Notes under the pieces: model-generated
What the model was told of the DNA's origin: nothing
What the model saw: the letters and a program-made list of their open reading frames with translations, nothing else
Databases searched by the model: none
Source of the DNA: Hyphomicrobium sp.
Lineage (GTDB): Bacteria; Pseudomonadota; Alphaproteobacteria; Rhizobiales; Hyphomicrobiaceae
DNA length: 64,000 bases
Assembly (NCBI GenBank): GCA_016716675.1
Contig: JADJVG010000009.1
Location: forward strand, 1-64,000
Direction of reading: 5' to 3'
Translations under genes and position numbers: made by a program
In this document: positions 36,334 through 45,717 of the stretch, one piece after another
Layout: each line of letters opens with the position of its first letter
Position numbering within the stretch: position 1 is the stretch's first letter

Positions 36334-37968
36334 ATGATCGACTGGTCGACGCAGAACGTCACGCGCCGTCATGTTCTGGCGAAGCTTGGAGCGGGCGCAG
36401 GCGCAATTCTCTCATCCTCTACGTATGCATCCGGCGACACGGAAATTGCGCGCGGTCGGGTCTATGAGGACGTCGGCGGACGTAGCAGCCGCACTGGGTT
36501 CGAGCCCGGCATCGCGGGCGTGATGGTGTCCAATGGCCGGGATGTCACGCTAACGCGTTCCGATGGCGCTTGGGCTTTGCCGGTGCGCCTCGGCGACACG
36601 ATATTTGTGATCAAGCCCCCGCACTGGGCAGTTGCGCAAAGCGCCGGTGGTGCGGCGGGGCACTATCTTTATCAACCACACGGAACACCACTCGAGCTCG
36701 GTCTCACAACGCCACGCGTCGCGCCGACAGGCCGCAAGCCAGTGTCGATTGATTTTCCGCTTGTACGGTGTCGCGAACCGGTTGCGTTCGAGGCATTGCT
36801 GGTTGCCGACACGCAGGCCGCCAACGCTTTGGAACTCAGCTTTGCGCGCACAGAGATCCTCAGTTGCGTCGCGTCCACCAAGCCAGCATTTGCCATTCAT
36901 CATGGCGATGTCCTGGGGGATGATCTCCGCTTGTTCCCCGAGCATCTCGCGATAACCGCCGAAACCGGCATTCCGTGGCACCATTGTCCCGGCAATCACG
37001 ATATGAATCTCGACAGTCCGGCGCATAGTCATGCCTTCGAGGCCTGGAAGGCGTCGATCGGGCCGACGCACACGGCATTTCAATACGCCGGCGCCACTTT
37101 CATACTGCTCAACAACGTTGAATATTTCGGGCGCGGCAGTCGCCAGCGGAGCGAGCGCGGCTATCGCGGCTACATCGGCGCCGATCAGTTGCAGTTCGTG
37201 GCGAATGTGTTGCGCAATGTACCTCTCGATCACCTGGTCGTCGTCTCAATGCACATACCGCTGGTGAGCTTCGAGGCACCTCAAAGCATTGCCGATACGA
37301 CCGCGGACCGGCGTGCGCTCTTGAACCTGCTTTCGGGTCGCAAACATACGGTCTCGTTTGCCGGTCATTCGCATACGACAGAGCATCACTATCTGGGTTC
37401 CGATGATGGCTTTAACGGAGCGGCGCCGCACCACCATCACGTCTTGACCGCCGCGTGCGGTAGCTGGTGGAGTGGCCCATGTGATGCGCGCGGCATACCC
37501 GTTGCCGAGAGCCGGGATGGCTCACCGAAGGGTATTCACGTGCTCAGTGTCGAGGGTAATCGCTATACCACACGGCTCGTTTCGCCGAGCGCAGGACAGG
37601 CCCCATTACGCGCCATGATCTGCGACTTGGCTGGCGAGCCGGGGGGCGACCAAAACGCGGCCCGGCAACTCCTCGTCGATGTGTTCGATGGCGGACCGAG
37701 GACACGGGTGTCCATTGCAATTGACGGCGTCACGAGCGGCGCTATCGCACTTCAGAAAACGGCGATGGAAGACCCCCATATTGTCGACCATTACGCGCGC
37801 CACAAGGCCCTCTGCAAACCCTGGGTCGCGCCGGCATTATCGTCTCATATCTGGGCGGCGCCGTTGCCATCCGGCCTTGGCAGCGGACCCATCGATGCCG
37901 TGATCAAAGTCGAAACCGAATACGGGCATGTGCACGAGGTACGCCAAACGCTCGTTGCATCCGCCTGA
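36334..37968 (+). CDS. Tat-exported calcineurin-like metallophosphoesterase with flanking domains
   Basis: 544 residues. The N-terminus NVTRRHVLAKLGAGAGAIL is a twin-arginine signal. A beta-sandwich-like domain (about 35-150, YEDVGGRSSRTGFEPGIAGVMVSNG) precedes the catalytic core. Metal ligands are visible in LLVADTQ, HHGDVLGDDL, HCPGNHDMN, VSMHIPL and FAGHSHTTEHH, so all five family motifs are present. A C-terminal domain (about 400-544) is of the type found in similar secreted phosphoesterases. It probably hydrolyses phosphodiester or phosphomonoester headgroups in the periplasm. It is divergent from the GT21 gene and convergent with ppk2. Confidence 0.88.
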   Translation: MIDWSTQNVTRRHVLAKLGAGAGAILSSSTYASGDTEIARGRVYEDVGGRSSRTGFEPGIAGVMVSNGRDVTLTRSDGAWALPVRLGDTIFVIKPPHWAVAQSAGGAAGHYLYQPHGTPLELGLTTPRVAPTGRKPVSIDFPLVRCREPVAFEALLVADTQAANALELSFARTEILSCVASTKPAFAIHHGDVLGDDLRLFPEHLAITAETGIPWHHCPGNHDMNLDSPAHSHAFEAWKASIGPTHTAFQYAGATFILLNNVEYFGRGSRQRSERGYRGYIGADQLQFVANVLRNVPLDHLVVVSMHIPLVSFEAPQSIADTTADRRALLNLLSGRKHTVSFAGHSHTTEHHYLGSDDGFNGAAPHHHHVLTAACGSWWSGPCDARGIPVAESRDGSPKGIHVLSVEGNRYTTRLVSPSAGQAPLRAMICDLAGEPGGDQNAARQLLVDVFDGGPRTRVSIAIDGVTSGAIALQKTAMEDPHIVDHYARHKALCKPWVAPALSSHIWAAPLPSGLGSGPIDAVIKVETEYGHVHEVRQTLVASA

Positions 37969-38020
37969 CAGCGTAGGGCCCGCCCAGCGAGTGTCATTTG
38001 GTCATGCGTGGAGCACTGCT

Positions 38021-38941
38021 TCAATAGACATCGGGCACGTACATCTCGTCAGGCACGGGGTCGCGGATGTAATCTGGGTTGCGAACGCGCGCCGGCAATT
38101 GCACGGTTTCGCGCACGACCTCCTTGTAGGGCAGCTGGTTGAGCAGATGATGGATACAGTTGAGCCGCGCCTTCTTCTTGTCGACGGCTTCGACGATCCA
38201 CCATGGCGCCTCGGGGATGTGGGTGTGCTCCAGCATGTCTTCCTTGGCTTTGGTATATTGCTCCCAACGGCGCCGTGACTCGAGGTCCATAGGAGATAGC
38301 TTCCACTGCTTCAGCGGATCCTGGATGCGCATTTGAAAGCGGAAGTGCTGCTCCTCGTCCGTGATCGAGAACCAATATTTGATGAGTACGATGCCAGACC
38401 GCACCAGCATTTTTTCAAATTCTGGTACGGAACGGAAAAATTCCTCAACTTCAGAATCCGTACAGAAGCCCATGACGCGCTCGACGCCGGAACGATTGTA
38501 CCAGCTGCGATCAAAGAGAACGATTTCGCCGGCTGCCGGCAGATGCGGCACGTAACGCTGGAAGTACCATTGGGTCTTCTCGCGCTCATTGGGTGCAGGC
38601 AGCGCAACGACCCGGCAAACACGGGGGTTGAGACGCTGCGTAATCCGCTTGATGACGCCGCCCTTGCCCGCAGCATCCCGGCCTTCGAAGATGACCGCGA
38701 CTTTTATCTTGTTGTGTGACACCCAATCCTGGAGCTTCACAAGTTCGCGCTGTAAGCGAAACAGCTCCCTAAAGTAGAACTGCCGATCCGGCGTATCGAT
38801 CGCAGTGTTTGCGTCCTGTCCACTCAACATACGAGAAACGCGGTCGTCATCGAGTTCAAGCTCGAGTTCTTCATCAAGGCTATCGATGAGTTCATCTTCG
38901 ACGCGCTTATCCATGGCGGATTTAGTGGCCTTGTTGCTCAT
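38021..38941 (-). CDS. ppk2: Polyphosphate kinase 2 (PPK2)
   Basis: 306 residues from ATG 38941. It transfers phosphate between polyphosphate and nucleotides. Motifs: Walker A FEGRDAAGKGGVIKRI, the lid basics RVCRVVALPAPNEREKTQWYFQRYV, Walker B EIVLFDRSWYNRSGVE, and the late EAPWWIVEAVDKKKARLN. This is the single-domain class I type. The acidic leader (DELIDSLDEELELELDDD) is unusual in density but non-catalytic. A frame extending upstream to 39418 overlaps the corA-like gene and is not used. It follows the corA-like gene on the same strand by 83 bp, probably one operon. Confidence 0.94.
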   Translation of the reverse strand: MSNKATKSAMDKRVEDELIDSLDEELELELDDDRVSRMLSGQDANTAIDTPDRQFYFRELFRLQRELVKLQDWVSHNKIKVAVIFEGRDAAGKGGVIKRITQRLNPRVCRVVALPAPNEREKTQWYFQRYVPHLPAAGEIVLFDRSWYNRSGVERVMGFCTDSEVEEFFRSVPEFEKMLVRSGIVLIKYWFSITDEEQHFRFQMRIQDPLKQWKLSPMDLESRRRWEQYTKAKEDMLEHTHIPEAPWWIVEAVDKKKARLNCIHHLLNQLPYKEVVRETVQLPARVRNPDYIRDPVPDEMYVPDVY

Positions 38942-39024
38942 GTGGATATTCAAGTCTCCAGGGTTGATGCTGCACGCGCATCTCATGGCGTGCGCAGAGG
39001 GGAACGTGATGGTTAGGCGTTGGG

Positions 39025-40719
39025 CTACGATGGGTCCGAACGGCGACGCCGGAATATTCGGCCGAAAGCCCGGGCTTTGCCTGCGAAGTCGACACTTTCG
39101 TTTGCCATTGCCTCGAGGAAATCCGATAGCCGCTGTGATCGAGTGACCGTCGCAAACGCTAGGATAAACGTTGGTAACAGGACCGAGACAAAAATGGCGG
39201 CGCGCTGAGCCGGATCCAGAGACGCGTGATCGAACAGATTCATGCCGAGAAAGCCGGTGGCAACGGTGCCGATCAGACCCAATGTGGTGACCACCGTCAA
39301 TCGTGCCATGCTCTCTTGCTGTTGCCGCGTCGCCTCGTCCTCGAGATACTGGCTCATGGCTTCGACTTCCTGGCGGATATGCTCGTAGAGCGGATCGATC
39401 TCCAGATGTTTGCGGCACAGTGCAAAGAGATCGTGGGCATCGCTTTGATTGCTGATCGCCTGAAACCAGTAGCGATGCGTGAAACGCAGAAAGTTCTCGA
39501 GTGCCTGGCGGGTCTGTGTGCGGAACCCTCGGAGGTTATCGCGGTTGGAAACGTCCAGGCGCGCGACGGCTGCCGCCAGCCGGTCCGAATACATGAGCAG
39601 CGCAGCTTTATGGAAATGCGCGATCAGGAAAATCAAGAAATGCTGGTGTCTGAAGCTACTCAATACGCCGTGCGTTTCATCCATGAAGAAGGCATTGTCC
39701 GCGTCACCTGTTACAACAAGAGCATGGCCGCACGACATGTAGCGTGTGCCTGGCCATTCGCCGTCGGGACGCTTTTCGAAATAGCGATCGTAGCAATACT
39801 TGGCTTCAAAATCGGCCAGATAGTGCTCCGTGTATGGCAGCGGGGAACCGTCACCTGGTCCGTTAGCGAGCGCGAGGCGCACATAGTCGCCGCGAGCCAA
39901 TAGATCAGGATCATCAAGCGCAAGGAACGCCATTTGAGGCATGCGGTAGTATTCGAGCTGGCGGTAACGCAGCAGCCCCGGCTTCTCTGAGTAATGTGGC
40001 ACAAGCGGATTGAGCAGGAATTCGAGATGGGCGGCCACTCTTGGTGCGCGGTGCTGCCCCACATGACTGAGAAAACTGACGCGATCCTCGTAATCAGATT
40101 GCGCCATCACCTCACCGGAATGAGAGATCCATGCAACGGCTGTGGGGCAATGGCCCGGCTCGCCAGATTTATCCCACCAGGCCGGATAGGCTCTCCCGAG
40201 TCGCAACATGAGGTCCTGCGCCACAATGAGCGGCACAGAGTCTGCGGAAACTTCGACGATCAGAATCGCAATGTCGATATCGTAGAAAAAATACAAATCG
40301 ATATGCGCGATTCTCAGATCGATGGGTTCGCTGTTGGGCGTTAGGACGACACGGACCGACGCGATATCGCTCCGGCGCATGACCTTGATGGGGCTCTCGC
40401 CACTTGTGCCGTCCATCTTTCGTCCGATGCCCTGGCCATATAGGAAGCGTTGCGCCGGTGGCAGGAACGTTACGAACTCGTGGTAGTGCCGTTCTTGAAA
40501 TTCAGCTGGATCGCCGGTGAATTCATCTTCAACCTCACGCCACGGATTATCTGGGCCGAGTTTGGCAAATACGCCGGCGTGGTCGTGTGTGCTCGCGGCG
40601 TCTCCGGTGGCAACCAGATGAATGGGCCAGACCAAAATGTTTCTGAAATGCGTTGCGATGACGCTGCGCGCACCATCCTGCAACCGGCTGATTTCACCGG
40701 TTGGCACCTTCTGGTCCAT
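39025..40719 (-). CDS. CorA-like divalent-cation transporter with very long cytoplasmic domain
   Basis: 564 residues. Two C-terminal membrane helices (about 475-497 and 505-527) carry the selectivity motif GMN in GTVATGFLGMNLFDH, as in CorA Mg2+ channels. Helix-rich sequence before it (LYEHIRQEVEAMSQYLEDEATRQQQ) fits the stalk. The first ~350 residues are longer than in CorA (316 total in E. coli) and contain IDLYFFYDIDIAILIVEV and conserved aromatic-rich segments of an uncharacterised CorA-related subgroup. It is the first gene of a likely operon with ppk2, whose product needs Mg2+. Confidence 0.82.
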   Translation of the reverse strand: MDQKVPTGEISRLQDGARSVIATHFRNILVWPIHLVATGDAASTHDHAGVFAKLGPDNPWREVEDEFTGDPAEFQERHYHEFVTFLPPAQRFLYGQGIGRKMDGTSGESPIKVMRRSDIASVRVVLTPNSEPIDLRIAHIDLYFFYDIDIAILIVEVSADSVPLIVAQDLMLRLGRAYPAWWDKSGEPGHCPTAVAWISHSGEVMAQSDYEDRVSFLSHVGQHRAPRVAAHLEFLLNPLVPHYSEKPGLLRYRQLEYYRMPQMAFLALDDPDLLARGDYVRLALANGPGDGSPLPYTEHYLADFEAKYCYDRYFEKRPDGEWPGTRYMSCGHALVVTGDADNAFFMDETHGVLSSFRHQHFLIFLIAHFHKAALLMYSDRLAAAVARLDVSNRDNLRGFRTQTRQALENFLRFTHRYWFQAISNQSDAHDLFALCRKHLEIDPLYEHIRQEVEAMSQYLEDEATRQQQESMARLTVVTTLGLIGTVATGFLGMNLFDHASLDPAQRAAIFVSVLLPTFILAFATVTRSQRLSDFLEAMANESVDFAGKARAFGRIFRRRRSDPS

Positions 40720-41373
40720 GTCTCACCCCGAGCACTGCGACGGATAGAGTCCGTGCCTGCATGATATTGCAGTTTTGTGACAGTGCGAAGGGCACTCTAG
40801 TCAGCCACCAAACTCCAGGCTGATTCGGTGCAGCGCAGCACGCGCTTTTGGCGCATGTTCCGCGTCATGGAGAAGTTCGTTGATGGAGTGAATTGATATC
40901 GACAATTCTCGCCGCGCTTGCAGTCATTGGAACAACGCAACGAACTCTGCCTCAGATGCTAGGCAAATAGCCTGAGCCAATTCAGCCGCGTCGTCCGGAA
41001 AGCTACGATCCATTTTTGTGAGCATGGTGTACGCCTTGACGAGTTGGCACCGAGCAAGCCTACCATTGAGAACGTCAGAGTTCTAACCGCCGTGGATGGC
41101 GGCCCGATGCACCGATCACTTTGATCACTTTGATGTTGCACGAAGGTCGGTGGAGTGAGCGTTGGGTAGCGGCTAAAGACCAGAAGGGAGCCTACTTACA
41201 AGCAAGTAGCAATCGGGGAAAAGCTCAGACGCTGGATCCCATTAGCGGAAGTCCGAGACGAAGAAGTATTGGTCGATTGCTGTCTATACCTGGAGGGTCG
41301 CTCTCTGGAGTATAGCAATCTAGATCGCGATGGCTGCAACAGCCGAAACTGACCCGTCGCCGTAATTCTCCGC
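40720..41373. other. Intergenic 654 bp without a supported gene
   Basis: The only curiosities are a short tandem ATCACTTTG-ATCACTTTG near 41115-41132, and a 33-codon minus-strand frame (MLTKMDRSFPDDAAELAQA, near 40940-41030) with natural-looking composition but no ribosome-binding site. Neither supports a feature call. The promoter of the corA-like/ppk2 unit must lie at the left end. Confidence 0.4.
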
Positions 41374-42069
41374 TCACGACGCATCCGAGAATCGATATCC
41401 GATACCGGGCTCGGTCAGAATGAGCGTGGGGTCTGCTGGATTGTCTTCGAGCTTGGCGCGCAGTTGACCGATGAAGACACGAAGATACTGGCTATCGGTG
41501 ACATTTGCCGGACCCCAAATTTCGTGCAGCAAATACCTTTGGGTAAGCACTTTGCCCGGATTTCGCATCAGCAAGGCAAGGAGGTCGAACTCTTTGGGTG
41601 TGAGATGGATCGCTACCCCACGCTTCGTGACGTGGTGGCGCGCCATATCAATTAAAACGCCAGCTGTCTCTAACACCATTGGTTTGGGTTCCGGCTCGCT
41701 AGCGCGTCGCCGTAATGCAGACCGGATGCGCGCCAATAACTCCCCAATCGCAAATGGCTTGTTCACAAAATCGTCGGCACCCAAATCCAGCGCTTGGATT
41801 TTTTCACCCTCCCGGTCGCGGGCCGACAAAACAATAATCGGAACATGAGACGTTTGCCGAATGGCTTCGATGATCGCTTTGCCATCAACGTCTGGCAGGC
41901 CAAGATCGAGAATAATTACATCTGGTTCTGAAACTGCGAACGCTCGCATTGCTTCCGCACCGGTCGTCGCGCTGAGGGTCATGTAGCCACTTGCTATCAG
42001 GCTCGGCTTTAAGAAGCGTTGGATTTGCGGCTCATCATCTACGACGAGGATCGTCGGCAATTTGCTCAT
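41374..42069 (-). CDS. kdpE: KdpE-like response regulator
   Basis: OmpR-family regulator, 231 residues. Receiver: ILVVDDEPQIQRFLKPSL, phospho-acceptor PDVIILDLGLPDVDG, VNKPFAIGELLARIRSALRR. The winged helix contains HLTPKEFDLLALLMRNPGKVLTQ, YLRVFIGQLRAKLE and the final EPGIGYRF, which match KdpE closely. Its start overlaps the kinase stop by 4 bp (ATGA). In E. coli KdpE switches on the kdpFABC potassium pump; no kdp pump genes are in the window, whereas kup lies just beyond the kinase. Confidence 0.9.
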   Translation of the reverse strand: MSKLPTILVVDDEPQIQRFLKPSLIASGYMTLSATTGAEAMRAFAVSEPDVIILDLGLPDVDGKAIIEAIRQTSHVPIIVLSARDREGEKIQALDLGADDFVNKPFAIGELLARIRSALRRRASEPEPKPMVLETAGVLIDMARHHVTKRGVAIHLTPKEFDLLALLMRNPGKVLTQRYLLHEIWGPANVTDSQYLRVFIGQLRAKLEDNPADPTLILTEPGIGYRFSDAS

Positions 42070-43640
42070 GCGGTCTGTCCGTCCGTTCTGGGCGAAGTGA
42101 TTTCGTCTGTCACCTTCGGGAAACGCATTGTTATCCGAGTGCCGCGGCCGTTCGAGATTGGGCTTTCGGCAGCGATCGTGCCGCCCATGCCTTCAACAAT
42201 GCGCCTGCAGATGGTCAAGCCAAGCCCCGTGCCGGATACTGCATTGGTCGCTGTTGCGCGAAAAAACTTTTCAAACACGCGTGGCAGATCGCTCTCGGCG
42301 ATTCCGGGACCTTCGTCTTCGACCGTCACAATAAATGTCTCACAGATCAACTTAATGCCGACTGTGATTGGCGCTTCGGGCGGCGAGTAGCGCGCGGCAT
42401 TATCCAGTACGTTAAAAATGACATGTTCCAAGAGAACCGCATCACCGCGCACTACCCCAGCAGTCGCATGGCCATCAAGAGCTATGACACTTGAGGGCAA
42501 TAGTCGGCGCGCGCGGGCGACGGTGGTCGAAACTATATCCTGCAATTCCACCCAATCACCCAGCAAATCCGGCTGGCCAGCCTCCATGCGGGTCATATCC
42601 AACAGGTTGGTGACGAAGCGTGAGAGGCGCGCGCTCTCTTCTTCGATGGCAAGTAGCAGATCGGCTCTTGCCGCCTCCGGCATCAGCGGTCCAAGATCTC
42701 TGAGGCTGGTGACCGCGCCGTGAATCGAGGCGAGCGGCGTTTTTAGGTCATGTGAAATGGACGACAGGAGTGCTGATCTCAAGCGCTCGGCTTCCGCTTC
42801 TGCTCGAACAGCTGCCTTCTCTGCTTCCAGGGCGCTTTTCTCGAAGGCAATGGCTGCATGGCGGAGCATTGCTTCGAGTGTCTCGTCGTTTTGAAGATCG
42901 GAAGGTTGCGGTCTGCGGATGCCGAGTAAAGCAATGGTCTCACGGCCTGCGGAAACGACGGGATGAAACTCGTATGTTGATCCAGGCCAGCCCGGTACCG
43001 AGGGGTAGACGGCAGCAAAATTACGCGCGGCGCGCTGTGCGGCCTGCCAGTCGGCACTTTCGAGCTCGCAGGCCGCCGAGCTGCTTGCGGCCAGAGTGAG
43101 TGCATTTTCCTTAACGTGAAGCACGACTGCGCGCCCTCCGGTGACCTTTGCGGTCTCTGAAGCCAGAGCCATTGCAACCTCGGACGAACTCGCAGCCCTG
43201 GAAAGGGCTTCAGCAAAGCCATTGAGTGACAGCAACGACTTTGCATGGCGGCGTTCGCGCTCCGCAATATCGCGCATGTGCCCGGCCAAGCTGCCCGTGG
43301 TGAGCGCAACACCGAAGAATACGAAAAGCGCAAAGAGATCACGCGGATCGGAAATCGTGAACGTAAATGTGGGGTGAACGAAGAAAAAATTATAGGCAAA
43401 AAACGCAAGTGTTGCGGACGTAAGGCCCGTCACGACGCCGAAGCCAACGGCCCCGCCAACGATAACAAGGATGTAGAGAAGCGTTGTGCCCTGTGCCGGC
43501 AACCATGGAGAGACGAGCAGCCCAGCCACTGTAACGCCGGCTGTCAAACACGCACCAATTAGAACAGCGCCCCAACCTGTGCGCTTCTTCGGCAGCCGGT
43601 CCCAAATGTCCCGAGGGGGCTTAATTGTGCTGCCGAACAT
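42066..43640 (-). CDS. Short KdpD-like histidine kinase lacking the N-terminal sensor/Usp region
   Basis: About 524 residues (ATG 43640, AGGAG 11 bases upstream; 43661 is an alternative). It begins with the four-helix DUF4118 membrane module (GAVLIGACLTAGVTVAGLLV ... FFAYNFFFVHPTFTFTISDPRDL) that in KdpD follows ~400 cytoplasmic residues, absent here. A GAF-like region (about 140-260), HisKA with SSISHDLKTPLASIHG, and HATPase boxes NVLDNAARYSP, DEGPGIAESDLPRVFEKFFR and GTGLGLTICRRIVEGMGG follow. It is coupled to kdpE. Loss of the KdpD domain that binds ATP and c-di-AMP in other bacteria suggests different sensing. Confidence 0.9.
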   Translation of the reverse strand: MFGSTIKPPRDIWDRLPKKRTGWGAVLIGACLTAGVTVAGLLVSPWLPAQGTTLLYILVIVGGAVGFGVVTGLTSATLAFFAYNFFFVHPTFTFTISDPRDLFALFVFFGVALTTGSLAGHMRDIAERERRHAKSLLSLNGFAEALSRAASSSEVAMALASETAKVTGGRAVVLHVKENALTLAASSSAACELESADWQAAQRAARNFAAVYPSVPGWPGSTYEFHPVVSAGRETIALLGIRRPQPSDLQNDETLEAMLRHAAIAFEKSALEAEKAAVRAEAEAERLRSALLSSISHDLKTPLASIHGAVTSLRDLGPLMPEAARADLLLAIEEESARLSRFVTNLLDMTRMEAGQPDLLGDWVELQDIVSTTVARARRLLPSSVIALDGHATAGVVRGDAVLLEHVIFNVLDNAARYSPPEAPITVGIKLICETFIVTVEDEGPGIAESDLPRVFEKFFRATATNAVSGTGLGLTICRRIVEGMGGTIAAESPISNGRGTRITMRFPKVTDEITSPRTDGQTA

Positions 43641-43806
43641 GGTGACATGAGCTCCTAGCATAGGACGCCCAAACTAGACGAACATTCGTCACCTCGGAAC
43701 GCTCTTTATGCTTTCCTTATACCGGCCGCCGCCACGGCATATGGAAATCTAACACTGAAGTTGCCTATTCCTCGCTTTACGCCGTTTCGCGCGCGAGGAT
43801 CAAAAC

Positions 43807-45717
43807 ATGACGACGTCCGTCAACACCGTAGAACTCGGCGCTACAGCTGAGGGATTGCCCGCACGTAAAGCCAGCTTCTGGACATTGACCCTCGGTGCGA
43901 TTGGCGTTGTGTATGGCGATATCGGAACGAGCCCGCTTTACGCGATGAAGGAATCGCTCAACGCGGCGCGTGAAGGTGCGGAACCGACCGCCACTATGGT
44001 CACGGGCGTCCTTTCGCTTATGCTGTGGGCGCTCATTGTCATTGTCACCATCAAGTACGTGCTGGTGATGCTGCGCGCAGACAACGACGGCGAAGGCGGC
44101 ACACTGAGCCTCATGGCCTTGGCCGAAAGATCCCTTGGGAAGGGGACTTGGTACATTCCAATCCTCGGCATGGTCGGCGCCGCATTATTCTACGGCGATG
44201 CGATGATCACGCCCGCGATCTCGGTCCTTTCCGCGGTGGAAGGGCTTGAACTCATCACGCCGGCGTTTACGCCCTTCGTTCTCCCTATCAGTGTGGCAAT
44301 CATCGTAACGATTTTCAGCGTGCAAAGCCGCGGCACAGCAAGCGTTGCAAAGTGGTTTGGTCCAACCATCGTCTTGTGGTTCTGCGTATTGGCAGTTGGA
44401 GGCATGTCGGCCATCTTAGAAAGACCTTCCGTCCTCACTGCTCTCAATCCGCTGCTCGGGGCAGAGTTTCTGATGACCCATGGGATGGCGGGACTGCTCG
44501 CACTCGGCGCCGTGTTCCTGACAGTGACGGGCGCTGAAGCACTTTACGCGGACTTGGGCCACTTCGGGCGCAAGCCTATTCAAAGCGCTTGGCTCTACCT
44601 CGTTTTTCCTGCTCTCATATTGAACTATCTTGGTCAGGGCGCATTGCTTCTCAATAACCCAATGGCCATCGAAAATCCTTTCTACAGGCTCTATCCGGGA
44701 TGGGCGCTGCTACCGACGGTCGTGTTGGCTTCCGTAGCAACCATCATTGCGAGCCAAGCGGTCATCACTGGGGCCTATTCGATTACCCAGCAGGCCATCC
44801 AACTCGGTCTGTTGCCGCGCCTCGACATCCGCCGCACATCCGAAACGGAGAAGGGCCAAATCTATTTGCCGGCAGTGAACTGGTTGCTTTTGATTGCTGT
44901 TGTCTTTCTCGTCGCGAGCTTCCGTAACTCCAGTGCACTCGCCTCGGCATATGGCATTGCGGTAACCGGAACCATGGTCGTCACCGTTATTCTTGCGACA
45001 ATCGTTGCACGCCATTATTGGCATTGGCCGGTGTGGATGACCGCGCTCGTCATGGGCCCGTTCTTTGTGATTGACGCGATCTTTCTTGGCGCAAATGCCT
45101 TGAAGCTTATGGCTGGCGGCTGGTTGCCGCTGCTGGTCGGCGGCGCCCTGTTCACAATGATGCTTACTTGGCGACGGGGCACCGCACTCTTGAAGGAGAA
45201 ATTGCGCCGCGAAGAACTGGCTGTTGGAGAGTATCTGTTCATACTGCAAAAGAAACTACCGGAGCAGGTGCCGGGTACGGCGGTCTTTCTGACCGGACAG
45301 CCAGATGCAATTCCGACTGCCATGATGCATAACCTTAAGCACAACAAGATTCTGCATAAGCGCAACCTCTTCGTCTGTATCAAGCCCGCCGACAAGCCGC
45401 GTCTTTCAGAAGCCGAGAGGAGTGATGTACGCAAAGTGGGCGAGAGCTTTTATGTCGTCACGCTCCGCTTCGGATACATGGAAGAGCCAGATGTCCCGCG
45501 CGCACTCCACAGGCGGCGGCTCGGCCTTGACCTCAACCCCCTTGAGACGTCGTATTATTTATCAAGACGTGCGCTGCGGCCCGCAACGCGTTCCGAAATG
45601 CCACGCTGGCAAAGCAGGCTTTTCATCTGGCTCGCACGACATGCCAGTGATGCATCTCGCTATTTTCGGATTCCAACCGATCGAGCAATTGAGATAGGGA
45701 CGCAAGTGACTGTCTAA
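43807..45717 (+). CDS. kup: Low-affinity potassium uptake protein Kup
   Basis: K+/H+ symporter, 636 residues with 12 membrane helices in the first ~460. Diagnostic motifs: LGAIGVVYGDIGTSPLYAMKE in helix 1, ADNDGEGGTLSLMALAER, FYGDAMITPAISVLSAVEG and TGAEALYADLGHFG. The C-terminal hydrophilic domain (VPGTAVFLTGQPDAIP, HNLKHNKILHKRNLF) is present and ends at a normal length. GAGGA lies upstream of the ATG. It is divergent from the KdpDE-like pair across 166 bp, so the two-component system may control it. Confidence 0.96.
   Translation: MTTSVNTVELGATAEGLPARKASFWTLTLGAIGVVYGDIGTSPLYAMKESLNAAREGAEPTATMVTGVLSLMLWALIVIVTIKYVLVMLRADNDGEGGTLSLMALAERSLGKGTWYIPILGMVGAALFYGDAMITPAISVLSAVEGLELITPAFTPFVLPISVAIIVTIFSVQSRGTASVAKWFGPTIVLWFCVLAVGGMSAILERPSVLTALNPLLGAEFLMTHGMAGLLALGAVFLTVTGAEALYADLGHFGRKPIQSAWLYLVFPALILNYLGQGALLLNNPMAIENPFYRLYPGWALLPTVVLASVATIIASQAVITGAYSITQQAIQLGLLPRLDIRRTSETEKGQIYLPAVNWLLLIAVVFLVASFRNSSALASAYGIAVTGTMVVTVILATIVARHYWHWPVWMTALVMGPFFVIDAIFLGANALKLMAGGWLPLLVGGALFTMMLTWRRGTALLKEKLRREELAVGEYLFILQKKLPEQVPGTAVFLTGQPDAIPTAMMHNLKHNKILHKRNLFVCIKPADKPRLSEAERSDVRKVGESFYVVTLRFGYMEEPDVPRALHRRRLGLDLNPLETSYYLSRRALRPATRSEMPRWQSRLFIWLARHASDASRYFRIPTDRAIEIGTQVTV

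Noticed and set aside
38942..39418. Upstream extension of the ppk2 frame
   Set aside because: It overlaps the corA-like gene in another frame and is not similar to PPK2; ATG 38941 gives the normal protein.
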